A stretch of 20,383 nucleotides of DNA from an uncultured Collinsella sp. (GCA_902497025.1 CABVDJ010000035.1:1-20383), one strand, 5' to 3'; shown: positions 6,429 through 15,921, counted from the first letter of the stretch. Made by a program: numbers and translations. The notes: generated from the sequence alone by a model not told the origin.

Positions 6429-7232
6429 GTGGAAATTTTTGAAAAGCTGCCTGATGAGATTAATCATCTGGTCAGCGAGTTCAGCTCCACCCCTGTCGTG
6501 GGCGATCTGAGCTGCGGCATCACGCAGTACTCGTTTTGGCTGATCGTCTCCACGATCGTGCTCCTGATCGTCCTAGCCGTGTTCAAGAAGAAGCAGACCC
6601 TGGTTCCCAAGGGCTTCTTCGTCAACGGTTTCGAGTACATCATCGAGTACGTCGAGAACGATATCGGCAAGGGTGTCGTGGGTGAGAACTGGAAGAAGCA
6701 CTTCCCGTTCCTGTGCTCGCTTTTCCTGTTCATCCTGATCAATAACATGATCGGCCTGATCCCGGGAATGAAGCCCGGCACCGGCGCAATCGGCTCCACC
6801 GCCGCACTCGCCATTTTCGCCTTCGTGTACTTCATCTACTACGGATGCAAGGCTCACGGCGTGATCGGCTACATCAAGAGCCTCGCCCCGCAGGGCGTGA
6901 GCTTCCCGATGAACGTGCTCGTGTGGGTCGTCGAGCTTTTCTCGACCTTCCTGCGCCTCATCACGCTTGCCGTCCGTCTGTTCTGCAACATGTTCGCAGG
7001 ACACGTGGTCATGGGCTCGTTCGCCATCATGGCGAGCATGTTCATGCAGCCGCTGCTTCAGCAGGTTTCCGCGGCCCACGCCGTCGGCGCCCTGCCTTCG
7101 CTGGCCTGGCTTGCCATCCTCATCCTGATCTATGCGATCGAGCTTGTGGTCGGCGCCATCCAGGCTTACGTCTTCACGGTCCTTACCGCCGTGTATGTCT
7201 CCGAGGCAGAGGAGGTCGCGGAGGAGGAGTAG
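6429..7232 (+). CDS. atpB: F1Fo ATP synthase subunit a
   Basis: This membrane subunit forms the two ion half-channels facing the c-ring. The 267 residues have about five or six hydrophobic spans: 33-52, 92-112, 121-139, 160-180 and 223-255. The essential arginine is R183 in TLAVRLFCNMFAGH (179-192), matching E. coli R210 in LRLFGNMYAG. Near the C-terminus is AIELVVGAIQAYVFTVL (236-252), with conserved Glu and Gln of the channel. The protein ends in an acidic tail, EAEEVAEEE, longer than in E. coli. The start is a GTG at 6429 with GAAAGG (6417-6422) six bases upstream. Confidence 0.96.
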   Translation: MEIFEKLPDEINHLVSEFSSTPVVGDLSCGITQYSFWLIVSTIVLLIVLAVFKKKQTLVPKGFFVNGFEYIIEYVENDIGKGVVGENWKKHFPFLCSLFLFILINNMIGLIPGMKPGTGAIGSTAALAIFAFVYFIYYGCKAHGVIGYIKSLAPQGVSFPMNVLVWVVELFSTFLRLITLAVRLFCNMFAGHVVMGSFAIMASMFMQPLLQQVSAAHAVGALPSLAWLAILILIYAIELVVGAIQAYVFTVLTAVYVSEAEEVAEEE

Positions 7233-7244
7233 TCTTCCGTTCGT

Positions 7245-7340
7245 GCCTTAAAGGTAAGGCAATTCGTTAAACCGCCGGTGCCCGTACCCATGGAGCCCGG
7301 CAGTTATAAAAAGGTTATCCTGCGTGAAATAAGACACGCA
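7245..7340 (+). promoter_or_regulatory. Hairpin-rich spacer before atpE
   Basis: The 124-base gap between atpB and atpE is by far the longest in the operon. It holds three short inverted repeats: GCCTTA-AAGG-TAAGGC (7245-7260), GCCGG with CCGGC (7274-7278, 7297-7301), and TGCGTG-8-CACGCA (7321-7340). The last ends five bases before the ribosome site. Such spacers can stabilise mRNA or raise translation of the multi-copy c subunit, as known upstream of E. coli atpE. The role here is inferred. Confidence 0.45.
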
Positions 7341-7356
7341 CGACAAAGGAGGAATC

Positions 7357-7551
7357 GTGGGAGTTATCGGTTACGGTCTCGGTGTTATCGGCGCTGGTCT
7401 TGCTATCGGCCTGTCTGCTCTGGGTGCTACGGGTGCTATGGCCCGTCAGCCTGAGGTCCAGGGCCGCGTGTTCACCGTCTTCATCATGGGCTCCGCTTTC
7501 GGCGAGGCTCTGGCTCTGATCGGCTTCGTTGTCGCGCTGATCGTTAAATAG
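7357..7551 (+). CDS. atpE: F1Fo ATP synthase subunit c
   Basis: This two-helix membrane protein assembles into the rotating c-ring. It has 64 residues, shorter than the usual 70-85, mainly because the first helix starts almost at once. Helix 1 is about 3-28, the polar loop is ARQPE (29-33), and helix 2 is about 37-62. The ion-binding carboxylate is E50 in SAFGEALAL (46-54). The residue after it is Ala, not Ser or Thr, and the helix-1 position that is Gln in Na+-binding c subunits appears to be Ile, so protons are the likely coupling ion. The GTG start follows a near-perfect ribosome site, AAAGGAGG (7345-7352). Fifteen bases separate it from atpF. Confidence 0.95.
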   Translation: MGVIGYGLGVIGAGLAIGLSALGATGAMARQPEVQGRVFTVFIMGSAFGEALALIGFVVALIVK

Positions 7552-7566
7552 CACGGAGCGTCAAGT

Positions 7567-8169
7567 ATGAATCTTTCATCCCAGAAGAGCGCGATCGCAC
7601 TCTCCGCGTCCGCGGCCGCGCTGCTCATGCCGGTTTCCGCGTTCGCCGAGGACGGCGCCGCCGGTGCGGACATCCTCATCCCTAAGATGGCGGAGTTCAT
7701 CCCGGCGCTTATCGCCTTCCTGATTATCTGGATCGTGCTGGCCAAGGTCGCCCTGCCGGGCATCATGAAAACCATGGAGGAGCGCGGCAAGAAGATCGAG
7801 GAGAGCCTCGACGAGGCCGAGAAGACCAAGCAGGAGGCTATCGCCAAGCGCGCTGAGTCCGACTCGATCGTCACCGACGCCCGTCGTCAGGCTGCCGACA
7901 TCGTTCTCGAGGCCCGTAAGGACGCCGAGTCCGAGCGTGCCCGTATCATCGAGGCTGCTCACAAGGAGGCCGAGGAGATCATCGCCAAGGCCCATACGAC
8001 CGTCGAGGACGAGCGCAAGTCCATCTACGCCGGTGCCGCGAGCTCTATCGCCGACCTGTCCGTTGCCGTCGCCACCAAGATCGTGGGCGAGGCACTCGAG
8101 GACGATGCCGAGCAGAAGAAGCTCATCGAGCGCTACATCCAGGAAGCAGGTAGCCTGAATGCCGACTAG
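7567..8169 (+). CDS. atpF: F1Fo ATP synthase subunit b, with a signal-peptide-like N-terminus
   Basis: Subunit b is the peripheral stalk joining Fo to subunit delta. The protein is 200 residues. A single membrane helix (about 43-64, AEFIPALIAFLIIWIVLAKV) is followed by a long charged, Ala-rich coiled coil (about 65-165). Ahead of the helix is an unusual extra segment, residues 1-27, with a basic start, a hydrophobic Ala/Leu core and a signal peptidase I-like site at AFA-ED (25-29). E. coli b (156 residues) has no such leader. If cleaved, the mature N-terminus would lie outside the membrane before the anchor. The last 11 bases overlap atpH. Confidence 0.94.
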   Translation: MNLSSQKSAIALSASAAALLMPVSAFAEDGAAGADILIPKMAEFIPALIAFLIIWIVLAKVALPGIMKTMEERGKKIEESLDEAEKTKQEAIAKRAESDSIVTDARRQAADIVLEARKDAESERARIIEAAHKEAEEIIAKAHTTVEDERKSIYAGAASSIADLSVAVATKIVGEALEDDAEQKKLIERYIQEAGSLNAD

Positions 8170-8635
8170 CCGCTATCAGGACAAGGTGCTCGAGACCTAC
8201 GCGCGTTCCCTTTTGGAAGCCGCCAAGGCCGAGAACCATGTGTTCGAGGACCTCGAGATGGTCGAGCGCTTGGCTTCTGCCAGCCCCGAGATCATCGCCG
8301 TGCTCGACACCATGTCCAAGCGCGACCAGCTCGACCTTCTTCCCAAGGTGGCAGCTGCCTTTAAGTATGTTGCCGAGGAAGACGAGGATGTAGTGGGCGT
8401 GACCGTCACCACGGCGATCCCGCTCGACGACGAGCTGCGTCAAACCATCACTAAGAAATGCGAGCAGGACTTCGGCCGCAAGGTATTCCTTATCGAGCAG
8501 GTCGACCCGTCTATCGTGGGCGGCCTGGTGCTCGAGGCCCGCGGCGAGCGTCGTGACATTTCCGTCAAGACGCAGCTGCGCATCGCGCAGGAGACCCTCG
8601 CAAACTCTGCTAATTCGTACGGAGGTGAAGCCTAA
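8159..8635 (+). CDS. atpH: F1Fo ATP synthase subunit delta
   Basis: Delta caps the F1 head and connects it to the b stalk. At 158 residues it is somewhat shorter than the usual 175-180. The N-terminal helical domain starts with SRYQDKVLETYARSLLEAA (4-22), and the family C-terminal signature is DPSIVGGLVLEARGERRDIS (116-135). The ATG at 8159 lies inside the end of atpF, and the stop shares one base with the atpA start, so translational coupling on both sides is likely. Confidence 0.92.
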   Translation: MPTSRYQDKVLETYARSLLEAAKAENHVFEDLEMVERLASASPEIIAVLDTMSKRDQLDLLPKVAAAFKYVAEEDEDVVGVTVTTAIPLDDELRQTITKKCEQDFGRKVFLIEQVDPSIVGGLVLEARGERRDISVKTQLRIAQETLANSANSYGGEA

Positions 8636-10233
8636 TGTCCGAAACCCTCAATGCCCAGGATATCGCCAAGAAACTGCAGGAGCAGCTCACGAGCCTCTCC
8701 GCGACGGTCGATACGCATGAGGTTTCAACGGTCGATGAGGTAGGCGACGGCATCGCGCGCGTCTCCGGCCTCAAGAGCGCCATGGCAGGCGAGCTTCTGG
8801 AGTTCAAGAGCTCCGATACCGGTGAGACCGTCTTCGGCCTTGCCCAGAACCTTGACCGTGACGAGGTCGGCGCCGTTCTGTTTGGTGCCGTCGACTCCAT
8901 CAAGGAAGGCGACGAGTGCCGCACCACTGGCCGCATTATGGATATCCCCGTGAGCCGTGCCATGCTCGGCCGCGTCGTCAATCCGCTCGGCCAGCCCATC
9001 GACGGCCTGGGCGACATCGTCGCCACGCACCGTCGCCCCATCGAGTTCAAGGCTCCCGGCGTCATCGATCGTACCCCGGTGTGCGAGCCGGTTCAGACCG
9101 GTCTGCTCGCTATCGACTCCATGGTGCCTATTGGCCGCGGTCAGCGTGAGCTCATCATCGGCGACCGTAAGACCGGTAAGACCGCCATCGCCATCGACGC
9201 TATCCTCAACCAGCGCGGCAAGGGCATGGTCTGCATCTATGTCGCCATCGGCCAGAAGGCCTCCACGGTTGCCAACATCCGTGAGACCCTCGCTCAGCAC
9301 GGTGCGCTCGACTACACCATCATCGTTTCGGCCACTGCTGCCGATTCCGCCCCTATGCAGTACATCGCGCCTATGGCCGGTGCCGCTATTGGCGAGTTCT
9401 TCATGTACAACGGCGAGGACGGCAAGCCCGCCAGCGAGACCAACCCCGGCGGCCACGTGCTCGTCATCTACGACGACCTGTCCAAGCAGGCCGTGGCCTA
9501 CCGTCAGATGTCGCTGACGCTGCATCGTCCGCCCGGACGCGAGGCCTATCCTGGCGACATCTTCTACCTGCACTCTCGTCTGCTCGAGCGTGCCGTCAAG
9601 ATGTCCAAGAAGAACGGTTACGGCTCCATGACGGCACTGCCGATCATCGAGACCCAGGACGGCGACGTCTCGGCCTACATTCCGACCAACGTCATTTCCA
9701 TTACCGATGGTCAGATCTACCTGCAGTCCGAGCTCTTCTTCCAGGGTCAGCGCCCGGCAGTCGACGTGGGTATCTCCGTGTCCCGCGTCGGTGGCGATGC
9801 GCAGACCAAGGCCATGAAGCAGGTCGCCGGCAACCTCCGTCTGGACCTCGCTTCCTATCAGGAGCTCGCTGGCTTTACGCAGTTCGGCTCCGACCTCGAC
9901 GAGGCTACTCAGAAGCAGCTGACCCACGGTGCTCGCATGACCGAGCTCCTGAAGCAGCCGCGTTACAAGCCGTTTGAGGTTGGCGAGCAGATCGTTACGC
10001 TGTTCGCTGGCAACGAGGGCTTCCTGGATGACCTGGAGATCGCCGACGTGCTGCCCTTCCGTGCCGAGCTCATCGAGTACATGGACAATGGCTTTGGTTC
10101 GCTGCTCGACAAGGTTCGCGCCAAGAAGATCGATGATGACACCAAGGCCGAGCTCTTGCGTGTCATCGGTGACTTCAAGCAGCAGTTCATGGCCAAGCAC
10201 CATGCCGATACGACTGGATCAGAGGAGAACTAA
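8635..10233 (+). CDS. atpA: F1Fo ATP synthase subunit alpha
   Basis: Alpha forms, with beta, the catalytic hexamer, and holds the non-catalytic nucleotide sites. It has 532 residues. The N-terminal beta-barrel runs to about residue 100. The Walker A loop is GDRKTGKT (176-183), the Walker B strand VLVIYDD (275-281), and the arginine finger R384 in SVSRVGGDAQTK (381-392). The ribosome site is GGAGGTGA (8621-8628). Compared with E. coli alpha, a loop of about 12 extra residues (GKPASETNPGGH, 263-274) sits just before Walker B. It overlaps atpH by one base and is followed by atpG after five bases. Confidence 0.98.
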   Translation: MSETLNAQDIAKKLQEQLTSLSATVDTHEVSTVDEVGDGIARVSGLKSAMAGELLEFKSSDTGETVFGLAQNLDRDEVGAVLFGAVDSIKEGDECRTTGRIMDIPVSRAMLGRVVNPLGQPIDGLGDIVATHRRPIEFKAPGVIDRTPVCEPVQTGLLAIDSMVPIGRGQRELIIGDRKTGKTAIAIDAILNQRGKGMVCIYVAIGQKASTVANIRETLAQHGALDYTIIVSATAADSAPMQYIAPMAGAAIGEFFMYNGEDGKPASETNPGGHVLVIYDDLSKQAVAYRQMSLTLHRPPGREAYPGDIFYLHSRLLERAVKMSKKNGYGSMTALPIIETQDGDVSAYIPTNVISITDGQIYLQSELFFQGQRPAVDVGISVSRVGGDAQTKAMKQVAGNLRLDLASYQELAGFTQFGSDLDEATQKQLTHGARMTELLKQPRYKPFEVGEQIVTLFAGNEGFLDDLEIADVLPFRAELIEYMDNGFGSLLDKVRAKKIDDDTKAELLRVIGDFKQQFMAKHHADTTGSEEN

Positions 10234-10238
10234 GCCCT

Positions 10239-11146
10239 ATGGCCAACCTTCGCGACATTAAGAAGCGAATCTCCTCGGTTACCACGACCAAGCAGATCAC
10301 GCGCACGATGGAGATGGTCTCTACGGCCAAGATCCGTCGTGCCCTCGATCGCTCCAAGCAGGCCGAGCCCTATAAGGAGGCACTGACCGACGTCATGTTG
10401 ACGGTCGCCGGCGACGCCTCCTGCTCGGGCACCGATCCCATGCTGCAGAAGCATGAGAGCGTCAAGCATGGCCTGATTGTCGTCATTGCCTCGGACCGCG
10501 GCCTTGCCGGCGGTTTCAATACGACGGTGGAGCGCACGGCCGAAAAGCTCGCCGCTTCTTGGGCGAACGACGGCATCGAGTGCGAGATCATCGCGTGTGG
10601 GCGCAAACCGGCCACGTATTTCCGCGACCGCGCAAACGTCGCCATGCACTTTGAGGGCAATTCCTCCGAGCCCGATTTCAATCAGGCCCGCATGATCTCC
10701 TCTCATATCTGCGATGCGTATCGAGCCGGTGAGCTTGACCGCGTCGAGCTTGTCTACCACCACGCCAAGAACCGCGTGGATCAGGAGCTTCGCGTCGAGC
10801 ACTTGCTGCCGCTCGATCCCGAGATGATCGCTATGGCCCACGGTCCGCGTAAGAACGAGACCGACGCCCCTAAGCGCATCTCGTCGACGTTCGAGTTCGT
10901 GCCCTCTCCCGAGCATGTTCTCGGCAAGCTTGTACCGTCTTATATCCTGACGGTCATCTACCAGGCCCTGATCGATTCGGCGGCCGCCGAGCAGGGTGCG
11001 CGCCGCAAGGCCATGCACTCCGCGACGGAAAACGCCACCGCGATCATCTCGACCCTTACCCGCACGTATAGTCGCGTGCGCCAGGCTTCGATTACGACCG
11101 AGATCAACGAGATCGTCGGCGGAGCCTCAGCATTGGAGGAACAGTA

Positions 11147-11147
<1 letters not shown>
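10239..11147 (+). CDS. atpG: F1Fo ATP synthase subunit gamma
   Basis: Gamma is the central rotor shaft that drives conformational change in the alpha/beta ring. It has 302 residues. The N-terminal helix NLRDIKKRISSVTTTKQITR (3-22) with EMVSTAK following, and the C-terminal helix with SATENATAI and ITTEINEIVGGASAL, are the two coiled-coil arms. The central domain has the family strand GLIVVIASDRGLAGGFN (78-94). It lies five bases after atpA, and its stop shares one base with the atpD start (TAATG). Confidence 0.97.
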
Positions 11148-12601
<1,454 letters not shown>

Positions 12602-12604
12602 GTT

Positions 12605-12997
12605 ATGCGTATCCGCATCGTGTGCCCCGTGAGCTGCGCCTATGAGGGCGACGCTGCGTTTGTGTCGATTCCGTCCACGGATGGCGAGTTTGGAGTTCTG
12701 CCTGCTCACTCCAGCGAAATCTGCACGATCGACCGCGGTTACGTTCGCGTTTCCGATAAGGCCATGGGCACTGTCGACCACACGTTTGCCGTGGCCGGCG
12801 GCTATGCCCAGGTTGCGGACGATGTCGTGACCGTCCTCGCCGAGCGCGCTTGCGATTTGGCGACCGTCGACGCCGACAAGGTTAAAGCTGATATTCAAGG
12901 TTTTGAAGAGAAGCTGGGTAATTTGTCGGAGGATGATGCACGCCGCGCCTACCTCTATAATGAAATCGCATGGTGTAAGCTCAAGCTTGCCCAATAG
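12605..12997 (+). CDS. atpC: F1Fo ATP synthase subunit epsilon
   Basis: Epsilon binds gamma at the base of the central stalk and can inhibit ATP hydrolysis. It has 130 residues. The N-terminal beta-sandwich contains the family segment DGEFGVLPAHSSEICTI (26-42) and FAVAGGYAQVADDVVTVLAE (61-80). The C-terminal helical hairpin is about 88-130. It is the last gene of the operon. A strong terminator begins 36 bases after its stop. Confidence 0.95.
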   Translation: MRIRIVCPVSCAYEGDAAFVSIPSTDGEFGVLPAHSSEICTIDRGYVRVSDKAMGTVDHTFAVAGGYAQVADDVVTVLAERACDLATVDADKVKADIQGFEEKLGNLSEDDARRAYLYNEIAWCKLKLAQ

Positions 12998-13033
12998 TCA
13001 GACGTTTTAGCGTTCGACCATTTGCGAACACAT

Positions 13034-13072
13034 CATGCCCGGGATGGCCCAGCCACCCCGGGCATGCTTTTT
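13034..13072 (+). terminator. Terminator of the ATP synthase operon
   Basis: CATGCCCGGG (13034-13043) pairs perfectly with CCCGGGCATG (13057-13066) around a 13-base loop, followed by CTTTTT. It is a textbook intrinsic terminator. It ends only 13 bases before the murA start and directly abuts the murA ribosome site. Confidence 0.88.
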
Positions 13073-13085
13073 GAAAGGGTAGACC

Positions 13086-14369
13086 TTGGATATTATCCGC
13101 GTTGAGGGTGGCCACGCCATCGGGGGTTCCGTGCCTGTTTCGGGCGCCAAGAACTCCGCGCTCAAACTTATGGCGGCAACGCTTCTGGCGCCGGGCAAGA
13201 CGACGCTGCAGAACGTGCCCGATATTTCCGATGTCCACGTGATGGGCAAGGTGCTCAAGGGTATGGGCGCTACGATCGATGTTCTCGACGAGCACACGCT
13301 CGAGATCGATACCTCCCAGGTCGATTCCTGGGAGGCTCCCTATGAGCTCGTTGCCAAGATGCGCGCTTCCACTGCCGTGATGGGACCCCTGCTGGGCCGT
13401 TTTCATCGCGCCAAGATCGCCATGCCCGGCGGCTGCAACCTGGGCGCTCGCAAGATCGATATGCATATCTTGGGTCTTGAGGCCTTGGGCGTTGAGTTCG
13501 ATACCGCCCACGGCTATATCAACGCCAACGCGCCCCAGGGCCTGCACGGTACCACCGTCACGCTCGAGTTTGCCAGTGTCGGTGCGACCGAGAACCTCAT
13601 CATGGCCTCCGTGCGCGCGCAGGGTACCACGGTAATCGACAATGCCGCCCGCGAGCCCGAGATCGTCGATCTCGCCAACATGCTCAACGAAATGGGTGCC
13701 AAGATTGTCGGCGCCGGTACGCCTGTCGTGACCATCGAGGGTGTGGAGGAGCTGCATCCCGTTACCCATCGCGTGGTGGGCGACCGTATCGAGGCCGGTA
13801 CCTTTATCGTTGCCGGTGCGTTGATGGCCGACGATTGCGGTGTCGACGTCACGGGCTTTTGCCCCATTCATTTGGGCATGGTGCTCAAGAAGATGGAGCT
13901 CATGGGCATCGACTGCGAGCGCGTCGAGGATGGCGTCCATGTGAACCGTGCCGAGCGCATCAAGCCGGTCGATATCCAGACGCTCCCGTTCCCCGGTTTC
14001 CCCACGGATATGCAGGCGCAGATCATGGTGCTTTCCGCCCTGGCCGACGGCAGCTCCGTTATCACCGAGAATATCTTTGAGAATCGCTTTATGTTTGCAT
14101 CCGAGCTGGTGCGCATGGGCGCCGATATTCGCATCGAGAGCCATCACGCTATGATTCACGGCGTCAAGGGCTTCTCCGGCGCTCAGGTAACCTCACCGGA
14201 TCTTCGTGGTGGCGCGGCACTCGTCGTCGCCGGCCTAATTGCCGACGGCACGACCGAGGTCTCGGCCATCCATCACATTAAGCGCGGCTACGAACAGTTT
14301 GTCGAAAAGCTGCAGGCGCTTGGCGCTCATGTCGAGCACGCCACTGTTCCCGATCCCGTCATCTACTAA
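13086..14369 (+). CDS. murA: UDP-N-acetylglucosamine 1-carboxyvinyltransferase MurA
   Basis: MurA transfers enolpyruvate from PEP to UDP-GlcNAc, the first committed step of peptidoglycan synthesis. The 427 residues cover the two-domain EPSP-synthase-like fold. K22 and N23 in SGAKNSALK are substrate contacts, C117 in MPGGCNLGAR (113-122) is the catalytic Cys that fosfomycin alkylates, and D308 in FPTDMQAQ (305-312) is the catalytic Asp. The presence of Cys rather than Asp at 117 predicts a fosfomycin-sensitive enzyme. The start is a TTG at 13086 with GAAAGGG (13073-13079) upstream and the typical N-terminus MDIIRVEGG. It is separated from the ATP synthase operon by a terminator and lies 12 bases before the LCP gene. 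Confidence 0.96.
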   Translation: MDIIRVEGGHAIGGSVPVSGAKNSALKLMAATLLAPGKTTLQNVPDISDVHVMGKVLKGMGATIDVLDEHTLEIDTSQVDSWEAPYELVAKMRASTAVMGPLLGRFHRAKIAMPGGCNLGARKIDMHILGLEALGVEFDTAHGYINANAPQGLHGTTVTLEFASVGATENLIMASVRAQGTTVIDNAAREPEIVDLANMLNEMGAKIVGAGTPVVTIEGVEELHPVTHRVVGDRIEAGTFIVAGALMADDCGVDVTGFCPIHLGMVLKKMELMGIDCERVEDGVHVNRAERIKPVDIQTLPFPGFPTDMQAQIMVLSALADGSSVITENIFENRFMFASELVRMGADIRIESHHAMIHGVKGFSGAQVTSPDLRGGAALVVAGLIADGTTEVSAIHHIKRGYEQFVEKLQALGAHVEHATVPDPVIY

Positions 14370-14381
14370 TGCAGGTTGCCT

Positions 14382-15611
14382 ATGTTTAAGAAAAAGCCCA
14401 TTACGGAATCTCGAAGACCTTCGACCGGCGCTCAGGCAAAAATTTATAGCCGCGATAACGTTGCCCGCTATTCCGAGCGCGCCCGTCAGCGCCGTCGCGG
14501 TCATACGGTTCGCCGCGTCGCGCTCATTGCCGTGCTCGGTGTGCTGCTGAGCGCTACGACTGCCGCCGGCCTGTGGTTTGCCACCATTATGGGCAAGCTC
14601 GGCGATTCCAATGTCATTACCGACAACCTGCGCCAGATCCTGGTTGATACCGACGAGGCAAAGGACCCGTTCTACGTGCTACTCCTTGGCACTGACGGTC
14701 GCCCGGGCGAGGATACATACCGCGCCGACTCGATTATCCTGGCGCGTATCGACCCCACGCAAAAGCAGGCGACGCTCATTTCCGTTCCGCGCGACACCAA
14801 GGTCGTGTACAAGGGCGAGACCATGAAGATCAACGCCTGCCATACCGTTGGCGGCGCCGAGGCCATGGTCCAGGCAGTCAACGAGCTGTGCGGTGTCCAG
14901 ATTTCCCACTATGCCGAGGTCAGCTTCGACGGCATGCAGTCGCTCATCGATTCGGTCGGCGGCATCGACATTAACGCAACCGACGATGTCGACGACCCCG
15001 AGCATCTCGACATTAAGATTACCGCCGGTCAGCAGCACATGGATGGCGCGACCGCCCTTACCTATGCCCGTTGCCGCTACATCTATGCCGATGGCGACTA
15101 CACACGCATGCGCCACCAGCGTCAGGTGCTCGGCGCCCTCGCCAACCAGATCCTCAACAACTTCGATGCCACCAAGGTCTTCGACCTCGTCAATTCGCTG
15201 TCCGACATGCTCGTGACCGATATGAGCGTTCAGGACATCGTCTCTACGGTCAATGCCATGCGCGGCATGGATGTTGACGGCATCTATTCGGCCAACTTGC
15301 CTTCGTATGCCGATGACAGCACCATGATTGATGGCGTGAGCTACGTCTTTGTCTACGAGGACGAGCTTAAGGAAATGATGGAGCGCGTCGACGCTGGTAA
15401 GGATCCCAAGGGCCCCAATACCATGGGCCAGTCCGATGGCTCCAGCTCTACGATCGGCGACCTGAACAACAACACGTCCGATGATTACGCCAACGGCACC
15501 GCAACCTCATCGGTCAGCTCTGACGATTCGGACGATTCGACTGATTCGAGCGATTCGGACTACTACGAAGAGCCCACCGGCGACGGCAACGGCTACGAAG
15601 CCAACTACTAG
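14382..15611 (+). CDS. LCP-family (LytR-CpsA-Psr) cell-wall ligase
   Basis: LCP proteins move lipid-linked teichoic acid or capsule-like polymers onto peptidoglycan outside the membrane. The protein has 409 residues. A basic cytoplasmic tail (1-45) is followed by one membrane helix (about 45-67). The LCP domain has LLLGTDGRPGEDTYRADS (100-117), with conserved Asp and Arg residues that bind the pyrophosphate and metal, then SVPRDTKV (134-141) and YARCRY and GDYTRMRHQRQ (228-233, 238-248). After about residue 345 comes a low-complexity tail rich in Ser, Asp and Asn. ATG 14382 is preferred over the in-frame TTG 14376 because GCAGG lies six bases before it. It probably shares a transcript with murA. 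Its exact polymer substrate is unknown. Confidence 0.92.
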   Translation: MFKKKPITESRRPSTGAQAKIYSRDNVARYSERARQRRRGHTVRRVALIAVLGVLLSATTAAGLWFATIMGKLGDSNVITDNLRQILVDTDEAKDPFYVLLLGTDGRPGEDTYRADSIILARIDPTQKQATLISVPRDTKVVYKGETMKINACHTVGGAEAMVQAVNELCGVQISHYAEVSFDGMQSLIDSVGGIDINATDDVDDPEHLDIKITAGQQHMDGATALTYARCRYIYADGDYTRMRHQRQVLGALANQILNNFDATKVFDLVNSLSDMLVTDMSVQDIVSTVNAMRGMDVDGIYSANLPSYADDSTMIDGVSYVFVYEDELKEMMERVDAGKDPKGPNTMGQSDGSSSTIGDLNNNTSDDYANGTATSSVSSDDSDDSTDSSDSDYYEEPTGDGNGYEANY

Positions 15612-15612
15612 A

Positions 15613-15640
15613 GTTACGGCGTTTTACCAAACGCCGTAAC
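15613..15640. terminator. Perfect 12-bp hairpin after the LCP gene
   Basis: GTTACGGCGTTT (15613-15624), loop TACC, and AAACGCCGTAAC (15629-15640) form a perfect stem starting two bases past the LCP stop. No T-run follows, but repeat copy 2 with its own hairpin begins two bases later, so the two together may form the transcription end. Confidence 0.55.
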
Positions 15641-15642
15641 GA

Positions 15643-15760
15643 CTCGACGCTGCGCGGGCCGCATTTGGACAATCTGACGTTCAACTTCAAGGGCGCGACC
15701 AGAAGGTCAGCGCCCTTTCGCTTCACGTCACCTTGTCTCAAATGCGACCCGCTCGCTGTC
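15643..15760. repeat. Copy 2 of the 118-bp foldback repeat
   Basis: The sequence is identical to 1-118 except at 15721, in the same orientation and 15,642 bases away. It has the same nested inverted repeat. About 37 bases after its end lie a GGGGACGTTCC box (15800-15810) and TTTGGGACACT (15825-15835), matching the pair after copy 1. The left boundary is sharp here, because unrelated sequence (the LCP hairpin) precedes it, but copy 1 starts at the window edge, so the true left end is unknown. The remainder of 15761-15880 has no gene. Confidence 0.85.
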
Positions 15761-15881
15761 GTTGCCAAAACATCGGCGTTGCCGGAACACTTGGCACTTG
15801 GGGACGTTCCTTTTGTACCGGCAGTTTGGGACACTCCTTGCGTTAAGAGGCTGGCGTGCGTCAACCTGTTCTCATTGCAGC

Positions 15882-15921
15882 AAAAAAAATCGCCCCGTTC
15901 TTGGTTGAGGACGGGGCGATT
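15882..15921 (-). terminator. pepT terminator
   Basis: AATCGCCCCGT (15888-15898) and ACGGGGCGATT (15911-15921) form an 11-bp stem with a 12-base loop. Read on the minus strand, it is followed by eight Ts, an ideal intrinsic terminator 27 bases past the pepT stop. On the plus strand CGTCTTTT follows, so it may also stop rightward transcription weakly. Confidence 0.9.

Noticed and set aside
8725..10203. Minus-strand frame of about 490 codons opposite atpA
   Set aside because: atpA is unmistakable on the plus strand. The antisense frame has no recognisable domain and is a by-product of codon bias.
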